A DNA stretch of 64,000 nucleotides from Bradyrhizobium ivorense (GTDB lineage: Bacteria; Pseudomonadota; Alphaproteobacteria; Rhizobiales; Xanthobacteraceae). How positions within the stretch are numbered: position 1 is the stretch's first letter; the number at the start of each line of letters is the position of its first letter. Below, piece by piece: positions 44,627-53,802 of the stretch. Made by a program: the position numbers and the translations under genes. Under the pieces are notes generated by a model, which saw nothing but the letters and a program-made list of their open reading frames with translations, did no database searches and had not been told where the DNA came from. The stretch lies in assembly GCF_900696085.1 (NCBI RefSeq), contig NZ_CAADFC020000009.1, positions 248,001 through 312,000 on the forward strand, read 5' to 3'.

Positions 44627-44644
44627 TATATATCCCTCAGACAA

Positions 44645-45395
44645 TCATCTTCCGTCATCTCTCGTCGATAACGGAACCGCAAGACTTCGTTACCGCTGTC
44701 TCGCGCACGTAAGCGAGTACGGGCTGGACGTTCAACACGAGTAGCGCGTTAGTAACGCCGCAAACAGCGCGTCTTTGGTACTTTCCGTACGGAATTCTGC
44801 GCGACCTCTTCAATCTTGGGAGCACATCCCGGCGCCCCGTCGTCACCATTCCGTCATGCGTCAATTCGCGGAAAACGTCGCGCTGCCATCTTGGAATTAC
44901 GAGCGCGGTCGAGCCCCGCGCAGTGCTCCGCTTGAATAACGGCGACGCTTGTCTCGGCCGGCGCGATGCGACCGCCCGGAGACGGCAAGGCCTATTTTCC
45001 AGGCCTGACGATCTGGATGTCGAGCTTGCACGCGCTGGTCTTGAACTCCAGGAAAAACGGGCCTACTGAATTCGCCCAGCGCTTCAAACATCATCGGCTC
45101 ACCGGTGGATCGCGTTCCCTGGAAAATATATCGACCCTGTGCTGTCTCCAGCGGCCGCTTTTTCCGCATTCGCCGTCAGGCACCCGTAATTCTTGTCGTA
45201 ACAAGCGCGGACGCTGGCATTTACGTCAGGCAGTTTTCCGGCGCATGCGAACTGCCAGGCTATCTCATCCCAAGCCGAAGTGATCTCAGGCAGGAATTGC
45301 TGCGGGACCAAGACGAGTAAGCCAAGCCCTCAGACCAGTTGCCCTGAGGCAACCCAAAATGCGACACAAACTGGCGTTCGTATCCAATCGGCTGA
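44645..45395. other. 750-base gap with one doubtful minus-strand frame
   Basis: A minus frame at 45099-45311 (starting TTG or further up) reads VPQQFLPEITSAWDEIAWQF and has GC-rich third positions and three cysteines (CAGKLP, ACYDKNYGCL). It could be a short exported protein or the tail of a lost gene. There is no convincing start or ribosome-binding site. The remainder upstream of 44645 would hold the promoter of the module to its left, but I find no clear consensus. Confidence 0.35.
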
Positions 45396-46709
45396 TCATC
45401 CAGCCTTCCGCTCGGGTTCAATCCGGCTTTCCAGCAGCGGCATGTCGAGGCTCGGAATCTCCGGCATAGCCTTACCAGCGATTGCCTGCAGGTCCCCGAC
45501 CATGCCAACGGTAGAGTCAATTACGGACAGAATCTGTGTCTCGCGCTTCGCCCATTGGCGGCCCATGAATTTGCGTTCCTTATCGAGGTCCTCTCGCATG
45601 TCGTTGAACTTCTCAACCACGGCTTCCACCCGCTGCCGAAACTTTGTGCCGGTCAAATATTGATAAACCTGTTCCATCTTGGTTTGCTGGCCTTGCTGGA
45701 CCATGCGGGAATTACTGACATCGATAAGTGCCTGACGAAGAGCAACAGCTACCGGTACGGCGCAGCGAGGATGCGCTACCCAGACTCCGTCGATCAGATC
45801 GAAATGCTCAACATGTTTCGGGAGCGCTTGCGATACAATGAGTGCCACATCGGCGGCACTACGCCGTTGGTCCTCGCGTAGCTTCGCAAGCCATCCATCG
45901 CTCCACGCCTTGGTGCGCTTGGATTCCCAGAGTATCACCCCGGCAGGTTGGCCGATGGTGCCATTGACCTGCTGTACCAGGTCGGCGCCAAGTTCACCTT
46001 TGCCGACCGGCTCAATCACATCGGCGGGAAAGCGGCCGCGAAGCACACCTTCGAGCTCGAGTTCGAGAACCTCCCCCTGAGACTGCTGTGATCCCTGTTC
46101 AGCCTTCCGCTTGAGCTCTTCGATGGTGCGCGTCATGGATTCAATCGTTTGGTCCTTCTCCGCAACCCGCAGCCGCGCAGCATCGTCGGCCTCCTGCCTG
46201 GCCCGTAAGCGGATCTGTTCGACGGACGCTTGCACTCGCTTTTCCACAGTCAAATCAAGTTCGCGCTTTTCCTCGTCGAGTGCGCGCTGCTTGCGCATCA
46301 GCTCGGCCTGGGCCTGCTGCGCTTCGGCGAGCTTGGCATTATTCGCTTCAAGCGCCTGGCGAAGTTCTAACGCTTCCGCGGCGCGCGCCGTCAATTCGGC
46401 TGCTGCGGCTTCGCGCGCCTTCTTGGCTTCGGCGGCCACCAACTGCCCACGCTCCGCTGCAAGCCGCTTTGCGATCTGGTCGTCGATTTGCTCACGATCC
46501 CTCAGGAGCTGCTCGCGTTCTGCGCGCAGAGACTCGGCCCTATTGGCGATCTCGGCATCTTTGGTCGCCAACAACTCCTGGAAATGCCGTCGTGTTTGTG
46601 CAAGCAAAGGGGCGGCAAGGGATTCCGTCAACCGAATCTCGTGATCGCAGTTCGGGCAACGCAAGGTGGGCTCATGCGCGGCGCCGACCGCGACTGCTCT
46701 GAAGTTCAT
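45396..46709 (-). CDS. DUF2130-family coiled-coil protein with nuclease-like core
   Basis: A 437-residue protein from ATG 46709, with AGAGGTGGGG upstream (the frame to 46772 lacks support). It opens with a short zinc-ribbon half (LRCPNCDHEIRL), followed by about 180 residues of charged coiled coil (REQIDDQIAKRLAAERGQLV and on), then the DUF2130 core: ELELEGVLRGRFPADVIEPVGKGELGADLV and VILWESKRTKAWSDGWLAKLREDQR, read in parts. The E-x-K in WESKRTK and the upstream Asp in GELGADLV suggest a PD-(D/E)xK nuclease fold. DUF2130 proteins are widespread with no firmly established function. It stands between two defence operons on the same strand and is probably independent. Confidence 0.82.
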   Translation of the reverse strand: MNFRAVAVGAAHEPTLRCPNCDHEIRLTESLAAPLLAQTRRHFQELLATKDAEIANRAESLRAEREQLLRDREQIDDQIAKRLAAERGQLVAAEAKKAREAAAAELTARAAEALELRQALEANNAKLAEAQQAQAELMRKQRALDEEKRELDLTVEKRVQASVEQIRLRARQEADDAARLRVAEKDQTIESMTRTIEELKRKAEQGSQQSQGEVLELELEGVLRGRFPADVIEPVGKGELGADLVQQVNGTIGQPAGVILWESKRTKAWSDGWLAKLREDQRRSAADVALIVSQALPKHVEHFDLIDGVWVAHPRCAVPVAVALRQALIDVSNSRMVQQGQQTKMEQVYQYLTGTKFRQRVEAVVEKFNDMREDLDKERKFMGRQWAKRETQILSVIDSTVGMVGDLQAIAGKAMPEIPSLDMPLLESRIEPERKAG

Positions 46710-47150
46710 GACCCCACCTCTTTGGACATCGCTATATTGCCGGACAAGACGTGATCCGGCCAAGTTTGCCAAGTTTGCGATCCCGGTTTACCGTGATTTC
46801 CACATTCCAGTCGAACCGTCTTGACATCCGGATCGGATTTTCCACTGAAACCGGGCTCAAAGGACGTGCTTTGGGAGCGGTCTGACGGGGCGCCCCCCGG
46901 AATGTCCGGCCTCGAGAGCTTCCTCATGAAGGGACCTCGAAGTGCCAGGGGTCTGCAGTTGGCTTGGGCTTGAACTTATCAATCCTTCACTTGGTCGAGC
47001 GCAGTTTATCGCCAAATCGCTTATGGCCCTTTGTGAGCCGGCGACCGCCTGACAGGATCGACAGGCTGGCCTGACAGGCCGCCTGCTCCCGAGATGCCGA
47101 CACACATGACCATGGGGCGAGCCATGCGGGGTGAGGCCTCTGTCCTGTTG
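46710..47150. other. 441-base gap between the DUF2130 and KTSC genes
   Basis: I see no gene. The stretch contains short self-repeats such as TTTGCCAAGTTTGC (around 46766) and CAGGATCGACAGGCTGGCCTGACAGGC (around 47054, given only as landmark CAGGCTGGCCTGACAGGC). It probably holds the terminator region of the SIR2-HerA operon and the promoter of the DUF2130 gene, without clear consensus. Confidence 0.35.
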
Positions 47151-47360
47151 TCACACACGGGCATAGCGGTATCGCCCCTTCAGGTTAGCGTTCATAAAGC
47201 CTCCGACCGAGGAAGCTCGCATAAGCTCTTCATAGATCTGCTGCGGCACCTCAAAATACTGATAAACTGAACCGGTCTTGAACAGAACCTCAAGAATGCG
47301 ACTATCTGGATCGTAACCGATCTCAGCCACGTTCGAAGAAGTCACCTGATCTCGTCTCAC
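47151..47360 (-). CDS. KTSC-domain protein coupled to SIR2-HerA
   Basis: A 69-residue protein consisting of one KTSC domain: VTSSNVAEIGYDPDSRILEVLF (split: VTSSNVAEIGYDPD, SRILEVLF), GSVYQYFEVPQQIYEEL and the closing GGFMNANLKGRYRY. KTSC was named from a domain found at the C-terminus of some lysyl-tRNA synthetases and is thought to bind nucleic acid or nucleotides; the function is not settled. The ATG overlaps the HerA stop by 4 bases, so it is translated with HerA. As a third gene of SIR2-HerA it is unusual: it might be a regulatory or sensor subunit, or an unrelated passenger. Confidence 0.8.
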   Translation of the reverse strand: MRRDQVTSSNVAEIGYDPDSRILEVLFKTGSVYQYFEVPQQIYEELMRASSVGGFMNANLKGRYRYARV

Positions 47361-49276
47361 TTCGTATCTCCTGTCTCAGAAACGTCTGCTTCAATTGCCT
47401 CAACAAAAACATTGGGCGGCCGCGGATTCTGGCGCCGCCACAGCTCGACCGCCTCGGAATAGTTTGCCGGATCCAACTTTTGATTCCAGCCGCCCGGTCC
47501 TTCGTAGCCCTCGGCTTCCGATCCAGCGACGACCACTTTCGGGTCAGAACTGTCGGGCCGTCGATTGGCACTCGGCGGATTAATGAGCGTACGGATAGGC
47601 AGATTCACCGCCTCGCCAATGATGACAGCCTCCCCGGTTCGAAGGATGGGGAGCATTGCAAAGAGACCATCCAGATTGTCGGAAGCAGCACCCTTCACAT
47701 GATTACGGTCTTCAGCGTTACTTAGGCGCAGTGCGAACAGGGTCCCGCACTGCGAGAGAATAGTTTGATCAATTTCCGCTGGCCGCTGGCTGACGAGCAT
47801 CATGCCTATCCCGTATTTGCGCCCCTCCTTCGCAATCCTGCGAACCGCCGTTGAGGCAATCTGCTTTTCGTTCAAATAGACATGCGCCTCTTCGAGGACG
47901 ACGAGCAACGGACGCTCTCGTCCGCCCTCTGGGATGCTTCGTGCCCAGTACAGGGCATCGTAAGCGATGCGCAGAACCGCCCCGACCAGCTCCGACTGGA
48001 TAGAGGGTGGAATATTCGACAGATCGAGAATGGTGACCGGACTGCGGTCGCCAAGCCAATCCGCCAGCAATGTATCGAGATCTTGCTCAGTCTTGCCGTT
48101 CTCCGCCGGGCAGTACGGCCCTGGCCGCAACAAGAAATCAAATCGCGGGTCGCGAATCTTGGAGCCAAGCGCATCTATCTGCCGGCTGATCGATAGTGGC
48201 GACCGGCTCAGCCTTATCTTCTCAGCATCACCCTTGATGTCCTTTGCGGCGCGGAACCGGGGTGGTATTCCTCTTATCGCGCTCCCCTCCTGCACCGGCT
48301 TGTTCGTCGCCGGATCAAGCTCCAGCGCCCATGTGTCTCGTGATTGAGCTTGTCCGTCGCGCTCGACGTGGGTTGATCGCATGTCACAATGCATATCGAA
48401 CCAAAGCTTGTGAATGCTGAATGGAACGGGTGTATCAACGCTTAGGGTATCCGCATCAACACCGGGAGCCGGTCGAGCCTTCAGCCCTTCGAGCTTAAGC
48501 GCCATGATACGATCGATGATCGCTCCGCGATCGCCGGGGTTTTCAATCGTACCAAGCGTTATTGGTAACAACTCGTCGAGAGTCATCGCCCAGTAAGGGA
48601 TATAGAGAGGTCGCTCTCCTTTCCTGATATCGGGATTGATACGAAAGATTGCGGCTCTATCCTGTAGCGCCTTACCATACTCTCCGTGGATATCGATGAC
48701 CAGGATGCGCGCCGACGGATAGCGGCGGCGATCCGATAGCGCAGCCAGCAAGCCTGCAACCGTTGTCGATTTTCCCGAACCAGTCGTCCCGAGTACAGCA
48801 CTGTGTCGCGTAACGAGCTTATCAATCTCTATGAGAGCTGGAATGCTGCTGGCGCTCGCAAGCTGCCCGACTTGCACAAAGCGATAGTCGTTAGGCCGAC
48901 CATAGATCGTCCTGAGATCGGTTTCGGTGACCAGATGAGCGGTGTCACCGACTGTAGGAAACTGAGAGATTCCTCTATCAAACCGAGCGCCAGGCTGACC
49001 TTCCCCGACAAGCTGAATGGTCATCCACCTATTGCCGTGGATTTCCACATCCGCCAGCCGCTCGGGTACCGCACTCGCACCAACGTGTGAAATTACGGCA
49101 TAAAGATTCACGAACCCCAGCGGAATTCGAACAAAGCCACCGACCTGTCCAACACGGTAGCTTTGTCCTTCAATGAAGCTCAATCCAGAAACCGTCTCGC
49201 TTCCAAGCTTTACCCGAACTGTCGCCCCGCTTACGTCTTCCACTGTTCCCAATAATGTAGGATCTGTTCGAGCCAT
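47357..49276 (-). CDS. herA: HerA-family ATPase of a SIR2-HerA defence system
   Basis: A 639-residue protein with an N-terminal HAS barrel (TVEDVSGATVRVKLG; FVRIPLGFVNLYAVIS), Walker A LGTTGSGKST (162-171), Walker B LLVVLEEAH (457-465) and the arginine-finger region VSQRPAEID. The sequence RRIAKEGRKYGIGMMLVSQRP is typical of HerA. HerA proteins form hexameric rings that pump DNA and, with SIR2, make a large complex with NADase and ATPase activity against phage (SIR2-HerA, also called Nezha). It starts 5 bases after the SIR2 stop codon and overlaps the KTSC gene at its end. Length fits known HerA partners of SIR2. Confidence 0.9.
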   Translation of the reverse strand: MARTDPTLLGTVEDVSGATVRVKLGSETVSGLSFIEGQSYRVGQVGGFVRIPLGFVNLYAVISHVGASAVPERLADVEIHGNRWMTIQLVGEGQPGARFDRGISQFPTVGDTAHLVTETDLRTIYGRPNDYRFVQVGQLASASSIPALIEIDKLVTRHSAVLGTTGSGKSTTVAGLLAALSDRRRYPSARILVIDIHGEYGKALQDRAAIFRINPDIRKGERPLYIPYWAMTLDELLPITLGTIENPGDRGAIIDRIMALKLEGLKARPAPGVDADTLSVDTPVPFSIHKLWFDMHCDMRSTHVERDGQAQSRDTWALELDPATNKPVQEGSAIRGIPPRFRAAKDIKGDAEKIRLSRSPLSISRQIDALGSKIRDPRFDFLLRPGPYCPAENGKTEQDLDTLLADWLGDRSPVTILDLSNIPPSIQSELVGAVLRIAYDALYWARSIPEGGRERPLLVVLEEAHVYLNEKQIASTAVRRIAKEGRKYGIGMMLVSQRPAEIDQTILSQCGTLFALRLSNAEDRNHVKGAASDNLDGLFAMLPILRTGEAVIIGEAVNLPIRTLINPPSANRRPDSSDPKVVVAGSEAEGYEGPGGWNQKLDPANYSEAVELWRRQNPRPPNVFVEAIEADVSETGDTK

Positions 49277-49281
49277 TGCAG

Positions 49282-50490
49282 TTACCTCGGTTCACCCACA
49301 GTGCTGGAAACGAGGCGCAGGAAATCTCCAAATTTTGCAAAGTTGCCAACCTCAAATTCGCAAGGACGAGGCGCGTCTGAGTCTGTTCCCGCGACTTCCG
49401 CACCGACCGTGAATACTTCGGCCAGGGCGGCTGCGTCTCGGGCCGGCGTCATGATCCAACCGCCCTCCCGCCGTCTGATGACGGCCCGGTCCTTTGCCAT
49501 GACAGACAGATTTGAATTCTCCGTCGCAAGCTTCACTGCGGCGGGGTAGCGCGAGAGAGCGTCGTATTGGACAGCGAAACACGCGGCCGACGGATTGGAG
49601 CGCAGGCAATCGATCAGAGCCTCGTTGATGTGCTCGTCTCCAAATGAATATCCCAGGATGAAGAGGGCAACGGGGCGTTCGCCCCGCTTCAGAAATGTTT
49701 TCAGCCGATCCGCCATTACCAGATAAGGCATTCGCCGGCTTTCGTCGTACTTCAGGTGCGAGGGATGAATGAGGAGCTCATCACCGGCGTCTTCGCGGTC
49801 GGTTCGCACCACAACCTTTGAGGCTCTGTTGAAACGCCAGTTGATGGAGCCGTGCAGCTTCCACAAACGAGCCCATCTCTGGGGCACCTCACCGTCCTCA
49901 ATCGCCTTTTGATCAAAGAAGGGACGAGACGAGCCTACAAATCCATCAAAGTACGGCACCTGCTGATGTTCGAGGGCTTCTTCAAGGAGCATGTCGTAGT
50001 TTGTTGTAAAGAGCTCAGTCGATGGGGAGCGATGGCGCCCCACGTATTCCGCTAGCGAATGATACGGCGTCCAATCAAGCGGAAGAGATCGCTTCACTCT
50101 CGCTCCGATAGACTTGCAGATATGCCGGTCGAGCGCTGCCAGCTCATCAGCCGAAAGCCCCCTAACGCCCACCTTTCCGGCCACTTCGCGAAATTGCCGC
50201 ACACGATTGAGCATTAGCTCAACGTTAGGCGATTCAATCTCGTCCTCCTTGAATAGCTCCAGGAGCTTTGAATACGCCTCTTTCGCGTCGTCCGTCGCGA
50301 TTAGAACTTCGTGAATGTGGGCGGTGAGACCTCGAATGTCGGGGATAATTGACGACATCCCCTTATCGCCGTCGACCATCACTGCGCACGGGCAGCCCGC
50401 CCCCAAGAAGAACCCAATCGGGAGCTTGTCTGCTGCGAGCGTTTGCCGGAGCTGAGATACACACTGATGGGCATCGTGCCCGAATGCCAT
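49282..50490 (-). CDS. SIR2-domain NADase of a SIR2-HerA defence system
   Basis: A 402-residue protein from ATG 50490, preceded by AGGAAG at good distance (the frame from 50517 is not needed). SIR2-like motifs in order: GFFLGAGCPCAV at about 26-37 (NAD-binding GAG), TTNYDMLLEEAL with Asn164, WKLHGSINW with the catalytic His213, and FILGYSFGDEHINEAL. The Cys-rich GAGCPC departs slightly from the common GAGVS. The C-terminal about 110 residues show no known domain. In defence systems such SIR2 proteins deplete NAD+ when phage infection is sensed, often with HerA as the oligomeric partner. The next gene on the strand is HerA, 5 bases away. Confidence 0.9.
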   Translation of the reverse strand: MAFGHDAHQCVSQLRQTLAADKLPIGFFLGAGCPCAVMVDGDKGMSSIIPDIRGLTAHIHEVLIATDDAKEAYSKLLELFKEDEIESPNVELMLNRVRQFREVAGKVGVRGLSADELAALDRHICKSIGARVKRSLPLDWTPYHSLAEYVGRHRSPSTELFTTNYDMLLEEALEHQQVPYFDGFVGSSRPFFDQKAIEDGEVPQRWARLWKLHGSINWRFNRASKVVVRTDREDAGDELLIHPSHLKYDESRRMPYLVMADRLKTFLKRGERPVALFILGYSFGDEHINEALIDCLRSNPSAACFAVQYDALSRYPAAVKLATENSNLSVMAKDRAVIRRREGGWIMTPARDAAALAEVFTVGAEVAGTDSDAPRPCEFEVGNFAKFGDFLRLVSSTVGEPR

Positions 50491-50618
50491 TGTCTTGCTT
50501 CCTATGTCTCGAACCAATTTTGTTCTTGCAATAATTGTCTAATACTTAGATTGCAACCGTTAAGAACGACACGTCACCCCGCTGAACGATCTCTCGCAAG
50601 CCGACCACGCGATAATTC

Positions 50619-51947
50619 TCAATAAGGATACATCCAATAGGTCGTGTTGAGCTCGTCAGGCATGGAGCGCAGGGTGGGCGTGCGCTGGGGAGGTTTAAGG
50701 TGCGCCGTGGAAGAGATGATCCGGCCTATGTCGTCGAGGACTGCGCGGCTGGTTGAGTATGTACTGTGGTTCAGAGCGAACATGTCGCTGCCGATGGCGG
50801 AAACATCGATCGTTTCAATGCCGGGCACGAGAGTCGGCCCTTTTCCGGTCACGAGGCCCATTCTGGATTTGGATTGCGCCTTCTTCATAGAGGCGAGCAA
50901 GGCGCGATCGGTGGAAGATGCGTAAAGGGTTACGGCGCCGGCTGCTGACTTGATCTGGTTCGCCCGCTCCAAATAAAGATCGCGGTCTACGTCCGGAGCT
51001 GCGAATATCAGTTCAGTAACCCCGAGCGTCGTCTGGCTCAGCGCAGCCTGCTGCAACGCGGCCAGGACCACCTCGCTGCCCAGGCTGTGGGCAATTACGA
51101 TGATCCTTGAGACCTTCCCCTCTTTCTTGATCAGCTGGAGGAGATCGAACAGACCGTCCGGCGCATAGAGCGCGCTCTCGCGGTCGTAGTCATAGTCGAG
51201 CAGTCCGCCCTTGGACGGCCAGGAATACATCATGACGCGACCCTTGTAGTTGGCGTCAAATGCGATTTGCGCCGCCTTGAAAGCAGCATCCGGGAAGGCA
51301 ACGTTATAGCCATGCACGAAGAGCATCAGGCTGTCGGCCGGATTGGCGATAGCGGAGGCAAACTCTTCGCGAGAGAGACGATTCAGCTTCTGAATTCGGA
51401 AGTGCTTTCCATCATCCTCCGCCTCCTTGCGCAGTCCAAACCAGCTCGTCCCGGGCGTTTCCACCTCGCCCATCTTGTGAACGATGGGAATGCTCACCGT
51501 CACGTAGCCGAAGGTGTTGGCAGGAGCCCGGCCATAGGAGATCTGGCTCAACTCCAGAGCGGGCCCGCCCGTCACCACGCGATTCGTCGCGAAGTAGACC
51601 GGCACCAGGCCCTTGATCTTGTTGGCCGCCACCTCTCCTCCCGGAGCAGGAGGCGCTTCCTCACTTGCCTCACCGGTTGCCGGTCGGTGGGCATGGTGAC
51701 GGTACCGCGCACCATAGTGGTAGTAGCCCGGACCATGGCGGTAGCCGTATCCCTTGAAAGCGCTCCCATGTTTCTGATGCGTTTTGTTAACCTGCGGCTC
51801 GGCCGGCTGCGCGGTTGGACCTTGGTGCGCGCAAGCAGTTGCGAGCGCGCAGAACAGAACAATGAGGATTGTCCGCAGCCATTGAAAGGGATGGGCGAGC
51901 CGACCCGGCCCGCCTTGAGCCTCATCTGGCGATGTCAGCATGACCAT
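50619..51947 (-). CDS. DUF900 alpha/beta hydrolase lipoprotein
   Basis: About 442 residues from ATG 51947 (MVMLTSPDEA). A hydrophobic segment at 23-38 ends in LATAC with Cys39 as the likely lipidation site, so it should be an outer-membrane or periplasmic lipoprotein. A Gly/Tyr/His-rich stretch follows (YGYRHGPGYYHYGARYRHH), then the DUF900 hydrolase domain: VPVYFATNR, LMLFVHGYN, MMYSWPSKG, nucleophile elbow IAHSLGSE with Ser288, APDVDRD and a late His in LNHSTYS. DUF900 proteins are thought to be lipases or esterases. It is the last gene of a four-gene operon, 11 bases after the protease gene. Confidence 0.85.
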   Translation of the reverse strand: MVMLTSPDEAQGGPGRLAHPFQWLRTILIVLFCALATACAHQGPTAQPAEPQVNKTHQKHGSAFKGYGYRHGPGYYHYGARYRHHAHRPATGEASEEAPPAPGGEVAANKIKGLVPVYFATNRVVTGGPALELSQISYGRAPANTFGYVTVSIPIVHKMGEVETPGTSWFGLRKEAEDDGKHFRIQKLNRLSREEFASAIANPADSLMLFVHGYNVAFPDAAFKAAQIAFDANYKGRVMMYSWPSKGGLLDYDYDRESALYAPDGLFDLLQLIKKEGKVSRIIVIAHSLGSEVVLAALQQAALSQTTLGVTELIFAAPDVDRDLYLERANQIKSAAGAVTLYASSTDRALLASMKKAQSKSRMGLVTGKGPTLVPGIETIDVSAIGSDMFALNHSTYSTSRAVLDDIGRIISSTAHLKPPQRTPTLRSMPDELNTTYWMYPY

Positions 51948-51958
51948 TGATCCGACAC

Positions 51959-53191
51959 CTACTTTGCAAGGGTCTGAGAAAGATTGACGGTCGCGCCCAG
52001 CCATCCGCGGTACCTGTCCACGGCAGGTCCGCTGGTGAGCTTGTAGGTGAAGCGGGCCTGCGCCCCGCCGTCGCCTATCGCGCAAGCGATATTGCCGGCA
52101 CCGTTTGCTGTCTCGACGTGCCATGAGCAACCTGTGATGCGGTAGCCCGGTTCAGCCGGGAAGGTGTCGGCGTAATCCGCGGAATGCTCGGCAAATACGA
52201 CCGGGTGATCGTCCTTGGTCTTGTCGACCGTATACGAGCGCTCTAGCTGCTTCGGCTCAACGAGCTGCGAGACCGGAATGTTTACGATGAGACGCCGGTC
52301 TTCCGGCAAGATCGCACCGGCAAGGATTTCGGGGATCTTCATGCCGGCGTTCGCTTGCGTTTGCACATGCGTGGAATTCAGCTTGCTCCAGTTCTCAAAC
52401 GAGATCGTGGTATCGACCCACTTCGTCCAGCAAACGGATGGCTGGGGAATGGCGCTGATCATTCCGTAGAGGGGGCTTGCGGTAATGACGGTGGCGGGGA
52501 TGATAAAGTTGACGCCAGAGACTTGCGCGTCGTTCCACTTGACGATGCCTCCGACCGCAATTCCCAGCAATGCGCCGAACTCGTTGAATGCGGGCCCCCC
52601 GCTGTTGCCGACGTTCATGACCGTATCGGTCTGCCATCGGCCAGTGGGGTTGGACTGGTTGCTTATCAGACCGCTCGATATGCTGAGATCCAGATCGAGA
52701 GGATAGCCGAGCAGATACAGCTGCGTCCCCATCGGCGCCTGCTGGTTGTCGTCGATCACCGGCATCGGACACCGTGAGGTGCCCCCGCTGTCGCCGGCGG
52801 GCTGCGACAATTCGAGGAGCGCCAGGTCCCTGGCATCGTCGCGATGAACCGCAGTGACCTTGATCGGGTTTGCGTTGCGCGACCCGAGCCGGGCATTGAT
52901 CTCCAGGGTCTTGTAGTTCTCCTCGCGTCCGATCACATGGCTGTTGGTCAGCACGAGATGATCGCCGATGAGCAGCCCGGAGCCGCCGCCGACTTCCCGC
53001 TTGCCGTTAAACATGACGCCAACGTACTGGACGTGAACCGTCCTGACGTTGTACCGCGCGGCTATCTGCACCGCGGCGCGGTCCGCCTGCGCGGGATCGC
53101 ACATCGCAGCAAGAAGGCCGACTGTCAGGAGGGATAGAACGTTCTGACGGCGGCGATATCGAGTGGGCTTAATTGTCCGTTTCCGTTCCAT
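51959..53191 (-). CDS. Exported trypsin-like serine protease
   Basis: A 410-residue protein with a signal peptide (VLSLLTVGLLAAMCDPAQA at 18-36; this requires the ATG 53191 start). The protease domain has His85 in LTNSHVIG, Asp122 in DARDLALLEL and Ser197 in NVGNSGGPAF, a complete chymotrypsin-fold triad, with the DegP-like YLLGYPLDLDLS. No PDZ domain follows; the C-terminal about 190 residues are an unassigned beta-rich part (CSWHVETANGAGNIACAIGDGG) with paired cysteines. The gene begins 67 bases inside the 3' end of the metzincin gene, an unusually long overlap. It probably acts in the periplasm or outside the cell. Confidence 0.88.
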   Translation of the reverse strand: MERKRTIKPTRYRRRQNVLSLLTVGLLAAMCDPAQADRAAVQIAARYNVRTVHVQYVGVMFNGKREVGGGSGLLIGDHLVLTNSHVIGREENYKTLEINARLGSRNANPIKVTAVHRDDARDLALLELSQPAGDSGGTSRCPMPVIDDNQQAPMGTQLYLLGYPLDLDLSISSGLISNQSNPTGRWQTDTVMNVGNSGGPAFNEFGALLGIAVGGIVKWNDAQVSGVNFIIPATVITASPLYGMISAIPQPSVCWTKWVDTTISFENWSKLNSTHVQTQANAGMKIPEILAGAILPEDRRLIVNIPVSQLVEPKQLERSYTVDKTKDDHPVVFAEHSADYADTFPAEPGYRITGCSWHVETANGAGNIACAIGDGGAQARFTYKLTSGPAVDRYRGWLGATVNLSQTLAK

Positions 53192-53799
53192 GCGGGATTA
53201 CAATAGTTCATGATGGAATTGGGGTCGTACTTGGTGACTTTATAATCGCCGACCGAGCCTGAAGCCTTTTCGTTCCGGCACTGCTCCGGGGCGTCGTCGC
53301 GATTCTGTTCGTGCGTGAAGCCAAGCGCATGTCCGAATTCGTGGACTGCAACGGCGCGAATGCAAAATTCCCGTCTGCCGCGACAGCCCGTGCTCCAATG
53401 ATTGAAACTGAAATTGAGCGTCATGCCGGAAGGCCTGGCATCCAGGTATTTCCCGACGACTTCAGTGTGAGCCCCCTCATCGGCGACCCGCACGTGTAAG
53501 CCGGGCGCGCCGTCCGTGCAGGACGGCCAGGTCTTTGCGAACCAGACGCCGCCTTGCGCCGCAGTCTCCCAGGTCTCCGCCACGGCTTTTCGCACGAGGT
53601 CGGCGTACTTGCGGTCCTGCGGCCGCAGGTTTTCCCAGCAGACCGGGATCTCCTTGATGTCCCACTTGGAGCCGCGGATCACCGTGCCGAACAGCTCCAT
53701 TTCGGACACTCCCGAGGGGAGCGCAGGTTGCGCATTCGCGCCCCAGCACGACAGGAGCGCGAGCAGCAGAACGAGTCTGGATAGCCAGAGGCGAAACAT
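53125..53799 (-). CDS. Secreted metzincin-type metalloprotease
   Basis: A 224-residue protein with a signal peptide (LWLSRLVLLLALLSCWGANA, cleavage near residue 23). It carries the extended zinc motif HEFGHALGFTHEQNR (His153, Glu154, His157, His163), matching HExxHxxGxxHE of astacin- and matrixin-like metzincins, and a Met-turn SIMNYCN (Met197). Several cysteines (CW, CTDG, CRGR, CIRA, CRNE, CNP) suggest disulfide bonds. It appears to lack a propeptide of usual size. It starts 4 bases after the lipoprotein gene stop, so the two are co-transcribed, and it ends inside the serine protease gene. Confidence 0.88.
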   Translation of the reverse strand: MFRLWLSRLVLLLALLSCWGANAQPALPSGVSEMELFGTVIRGSKWDIKEIPVCWENLRPQDRKYADLVRKAVAETWETAAQGGVWFAKTWPSCTDGAPGLHVRVADEGAHTEVVGKYLDARPSGMTLNFSFNHWSTGCRGRREFCIRAVAVHEFGHALGFTHEQNRDDAPEQCRNEKASGSVGDYKVTKYDPNSIMNYCNPAWNGNGQLSPLDIAAVRTFYPS

Positions 53800-53802
53800 T
53801 TT

